Below, piece after piece: positions 62,203 through 64,000 of a stretch of DNA of 64,000 nucleotides (the stretch's first letter is position 1; each line of letters starts with the position of its first letter). Below the pieces are notes generated by a model. The model searched no databases. It was not told where the DNA came from and saw nothing but the letters and a program-made list of their open reading frames with translations. The position numbers were made by a program, and so were the translations under genes. Source of the stretch: an uncultured Myxococcales bacterium (GTDB taxonomy: Bacteria; Myxococcota_A; UBA9042; DTJE01); assembly GCA_903857665.1 (NCBI GenBank), contig CAIOFV010000147.1, positions 1 to 64,000 of the forward strand. The letters run 5' to 3'.

Positions 62203-63049
62203 CCAGCACCAGCACCGACAGGCATACCAGCGCATAGCCGAGGAAGGTCGCCGGCCCCGGCTCCTCGCCCCAGGCCGCCCACGCGACCAGGCCGGCCAGC
62301 GCAGGCTCGACCAGCGTCAGCACCGCCAGCCGGCCCGTGTCCAGCCAGCGCAGGGCATAGTTGAAGGACGTGTGCCCCAGCAGGGTCGGGACCAGGGCCA
62401 TCAGCAGGAAGCACAGCCAGTTCCGGGGGCTGTAGCCGGTGGCCGGGACGTCCATTGCCGCCAGCGTGAGGAACGCGACCCCTGCGGCGATGCCGTACAG
62501 CACGGTGACGTACACGCGGTTGTCCAGCGTGCGCCGGATTCGTTTGCCCAGCAGCATGTACGCGGTGAACAGCACCGAGCAGGCCAGCCCGAGGGCATCC
62601 CCCGCGAGGTTTTCCGGGGCCAGCCGGATGTCCGCGAGCCCCATCACGGCGACGCCGGCCAGCCCCAGCACGATCGACAGCGCCAGCCGGGGAGAGCCGC
62701 GTTCGCCGTAGAACAGCCGGCCGCCCAGGGCGGTCAGCACGGGGTTCACCGAGTACATGATCGTCGCGTTGGCGACGGTCGTGTACTGGACCGCCGCGAT
62801 CCAGGTGATGAAGTGGAACGAGAGCGCCACGCCGGCGAGGGCCAGGCCGATGCGCCCGCGACGGTCCAGGTCCCGCAGGGTTCCCAGGCGTCCCGCAGAC
62901 ATCGGGAGCAGCATCGCGGTCGCCAGCAGCAGGCGCCACGCCGCGATCGCGACCGGATGGGCGTCCCCGATTCGGATGATGTTGCCGGACAGGCTGGCGG
63001 CGACCAGGCCCACGGCCAGGAACGCGACGGCGGAGCGCGGGAGCTTCAT
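62162..63049 (-). CDS. EamA-family (DMT) transporter
   Basis: A 295-residue inner membrane protein with ten predicted helices in two EamA repeats. Repeat one starts AVAFLAVGLVAASLSGNIIRI; repeat two starts LAGDALGLACSVLFTAYMLLGK. Conserved elements are VAIAAWRLLLATAMLL, ATIMYSVNPVLTALGGRLFYGER and LVEPALAGLVAWAAWGEEPG. These carriers export amino acids, nucleotides or other metabolites; the substrate cannot be read from sequence. The ATG at 63049 is 14 bp after the stop of the upstream gene. Confidence 0.92.
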   Translation of the reverse strand: MKLPRSAVAFLAVGLVAASLSGNIIRIGDAHPVAIAAWRLLLATAMLLPMSAGRLGTLRDLDRRGRIGLALAGVALSFHFITWIAAVQYTTVANATIMYSVNPVLTALGGRLFYGERGSPRLALSIVLGLAGVAVMGLADIRLAPENLAGDALGLACSVLFTAYMLLGKRIRRTLDNRVYVTVLYGIAAGVAFLTLAAMDVPATGYSPRNWLCFLLMALVPTLLGHTSFNYALRWLDTGRLAVLTLVEPALAGLVAWAAWGEEPGPATFLGYALVCLSVLVLVTEKRVPDAPGEP

Positions 63050-63063
63050 GGGGGGCGAGTGTA

Positions 63064-64000
63064 CTACCGATCCGGCACGCCGGGTTCCCTGGCATCCGCC
63101 GCGTCCGGCGTCGCAGGCACGGGCGGCGCGGGAGGCGGCGGGGGAAGGCCGGCGGCGGCCCGGAACTTCGCGGCCTGCTGGCGGTAGAACGCCCCGCCGG
63201 GCTCCAGGGCCAGCGCCTCGTCCTCGGTCGCCGCGGCCTCCGCGGCCCGGTCCATCACGAACAGAGCCTCTGCCAGGGTGTCCAGGATGCCCGCGTCCTT
63301 GCGGTCGGTCCATTCGGCCGCGGAGCGGGCCAGGTCCAGGGCACGCAACGGCTGCCGGAGGTCCGGGTGGGGCGTGGTCGCGAAGAACCAGGCGGCGTTG
63401 TTGTGAAGGTGCGCCCGAGGGCCCCTGGGCATCGCCTCGGCCTCCTTCAGCGCGACGAGGTACACGTCCCTCATGTGCTCGGAGGCATCGAGGCCGTCTT
63501 TCGCGTCCTCCAGCGCCTTTTCGGATTCGTGCACGTTCCGCATCGCGATCCGCCACGCGGGCAGTTCGACGGACGCGATCCTGTCGCCGAATCCCGCGCG
63601 TTCCATGCGGGCCGCGGCCGACCAGCGGGTCTTCCACAGGTGCCGGGACAGCAGTACGCCGCCGGCCGACAGCAGCAGGGTCGCCAGCACCGCGCCGAGG
63701 ATCCACCACTTGCGCCGGGAGGCCTTGCGCAGGGCCCGGGTGTCCACCCGGAAGCGCTGGAAGAAGGGGTCATCGACCGGCGGCCCGCCGTCGGTTCGAA
63801 GCTCCCACCCGGTGTAGGGCGACGTGCCGGGGGACGCGCCGGGAGGCGCGCCTTCCGGATCGAGTCGACGATCGAGCCACGGGGCTTCGCGGACGGACAT
63901 TTCGGCCGCGGCGTCGGGCTCGGATGCGGCCGGAACCGGCGCGGTCGCGCCGCAGGCGGGGCAGCGGACCGTTCGAAGGCTCCACGCCGCCGGGGCGGAC
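63064..64000 (-). CDS. Zinc-ribbon/TM/TPR-like protein, N-terminus beyond the window
   Basis: The frame is open to the right edge, so the 5' end is missing. The visible N-terminal part contains a half zinc ribbon, RCPACGATAPV, whose partner CxxC must lie outside. A Pro/Gly-rich linker is followed by one membrane helix (WWILGAVLATLLLSAGGVLLSRHLW) and a C-terminal TPR-like segment (AHLHNNAAWFFATTPHPDLRQPLRALDLARSAAEW; DTLAEALFVMDRAAEAAATEDEALAL). It ends in a Pro-rich tail. This is the same architecture, in miniature, as the 1,244-residue protein at 34752. A start at the internal ATG 63900 is unlikely because the ribbon would be lost. Function unknown. Confidence 0.75.
   Translation of the reverse strand, partial: SAPAAWSLRTVRCPACGATAPVPAASEPDAAAEMSVREAPWLDRRLDPEGAPPGASPGTSPYTGWELRTDGGPPVDDPFFQRFRVDTRALRKASRRKWWILGAVLATLLLSAGGVLLSRHLWKTRWSAAARMERAGFGDRIASVELPAWRIAMRNVHESEKALEDAKDGLDASEHMRDVYLVALKEAEAMPRGPRAHLHNNAAWFFATTPHPDLRQPLRALDLARSAAEWTDRKDAGILDTLAEALFVMDRAAEAAATEDEALALEPGGAFYRQQAAKFRAAAGLPPPPPAPPVPATPDAADAREPGVPDR

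Overview
The window is 64 kb of very GC-rich bacterial chromosome with about 90% coding density. I see no rRNA, CRISPR array, insertion sequence, phage gene or replication origin. The gene set is housekeeping mixed with long uncharacterised proteins. Several traits suggest Myxococcota or a related former deltaproteobacterial lineage. These are acidic, proline-rich surface lipoproteins, a bactofilin, DUF4388-type and zinc-ribbon/TM/TPR proteins, a zapA-rny neighbourhood, and enormous TPR proteins. The lineage is an inference from gene content only. Many genes start with Shine-Dalgarno GGAGG, 4-bp ATGA overlaps are common, and several intergenic gaps hold sigma70-like promoters (TTGACA-like, 16-18 bp, TAnnnT). 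No gap between genes exceeds about 290 bp.

Left part (1-11.4 kb). A leftward run carries a divergent M20-like protein, the DUF1343 muramidase NamZ, nadD, a Rossmann/DUF2520 protein and a partial gene at the edge. Next come a YihX-like HAD phosphatase, a tRNA-Val/tRNA-Asp unit with its own promoter and terminator, a NifU-domain protein, a lone histidine ammonia-lyase, a flavin-reductase-fold protein coupled to a class III sirtuin, a ChaN/Tiki-fold protein, and an unknown protein ending in a NusG-like KOW motif.

Centre-left (11.4-30 kb). A leftward operon runs Cys-rich lipoprotein, RNase G, XerC/D-type recombinase, HslV, HslU. Rightward genes are DUF3467, 4-alpha-glucanotransferase, zapA, a 287-bp non-coding gap where 6S RNA would be expected, RNase Y, TyrRS and a dual-CDGSH protein. 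A second leftward operon runs membrane TPR/zinc-finger protein, DUF4388-like protein, PhoH, YbeY, methyltransferase. It is preceded by another lipoprotein.

Centre (30-42 kb). A 33-codon bS22-like gene diverges from lipA. A leftward set runs bactofilin, cyclophilin-fold lipoprotein, small lipoprotein, deoC. A 1,244-residue zinc-ribbon/TM/TPR protein converges with dnaE.

Right part (42-64 kb). A 10.6-kb reading frame of TPR-like repeats is cut once by an in-frame TAG at 47253. It is followed by coupled proline dehydrogenase and L-aspartate oxidase, an unknown helical-repeat protein next to an atypical EF-G paralogue, a DUF2891/DUF1284 pair, a GNAT/DUF2156 pair, an EamA transporter, and a zinc-ribbon/TM/TPR protein that runs off the right edge.

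The most notable points are the nonsense-interrupted giant TPR gene, the cyclophilin-fold lipoprotein lacking its catalytic residues, the NamZ/degenerate-M20 pair, and the EF-G paralogue with altered GTPase motifs. I did not find a complete, clearly new defence or secretion system.
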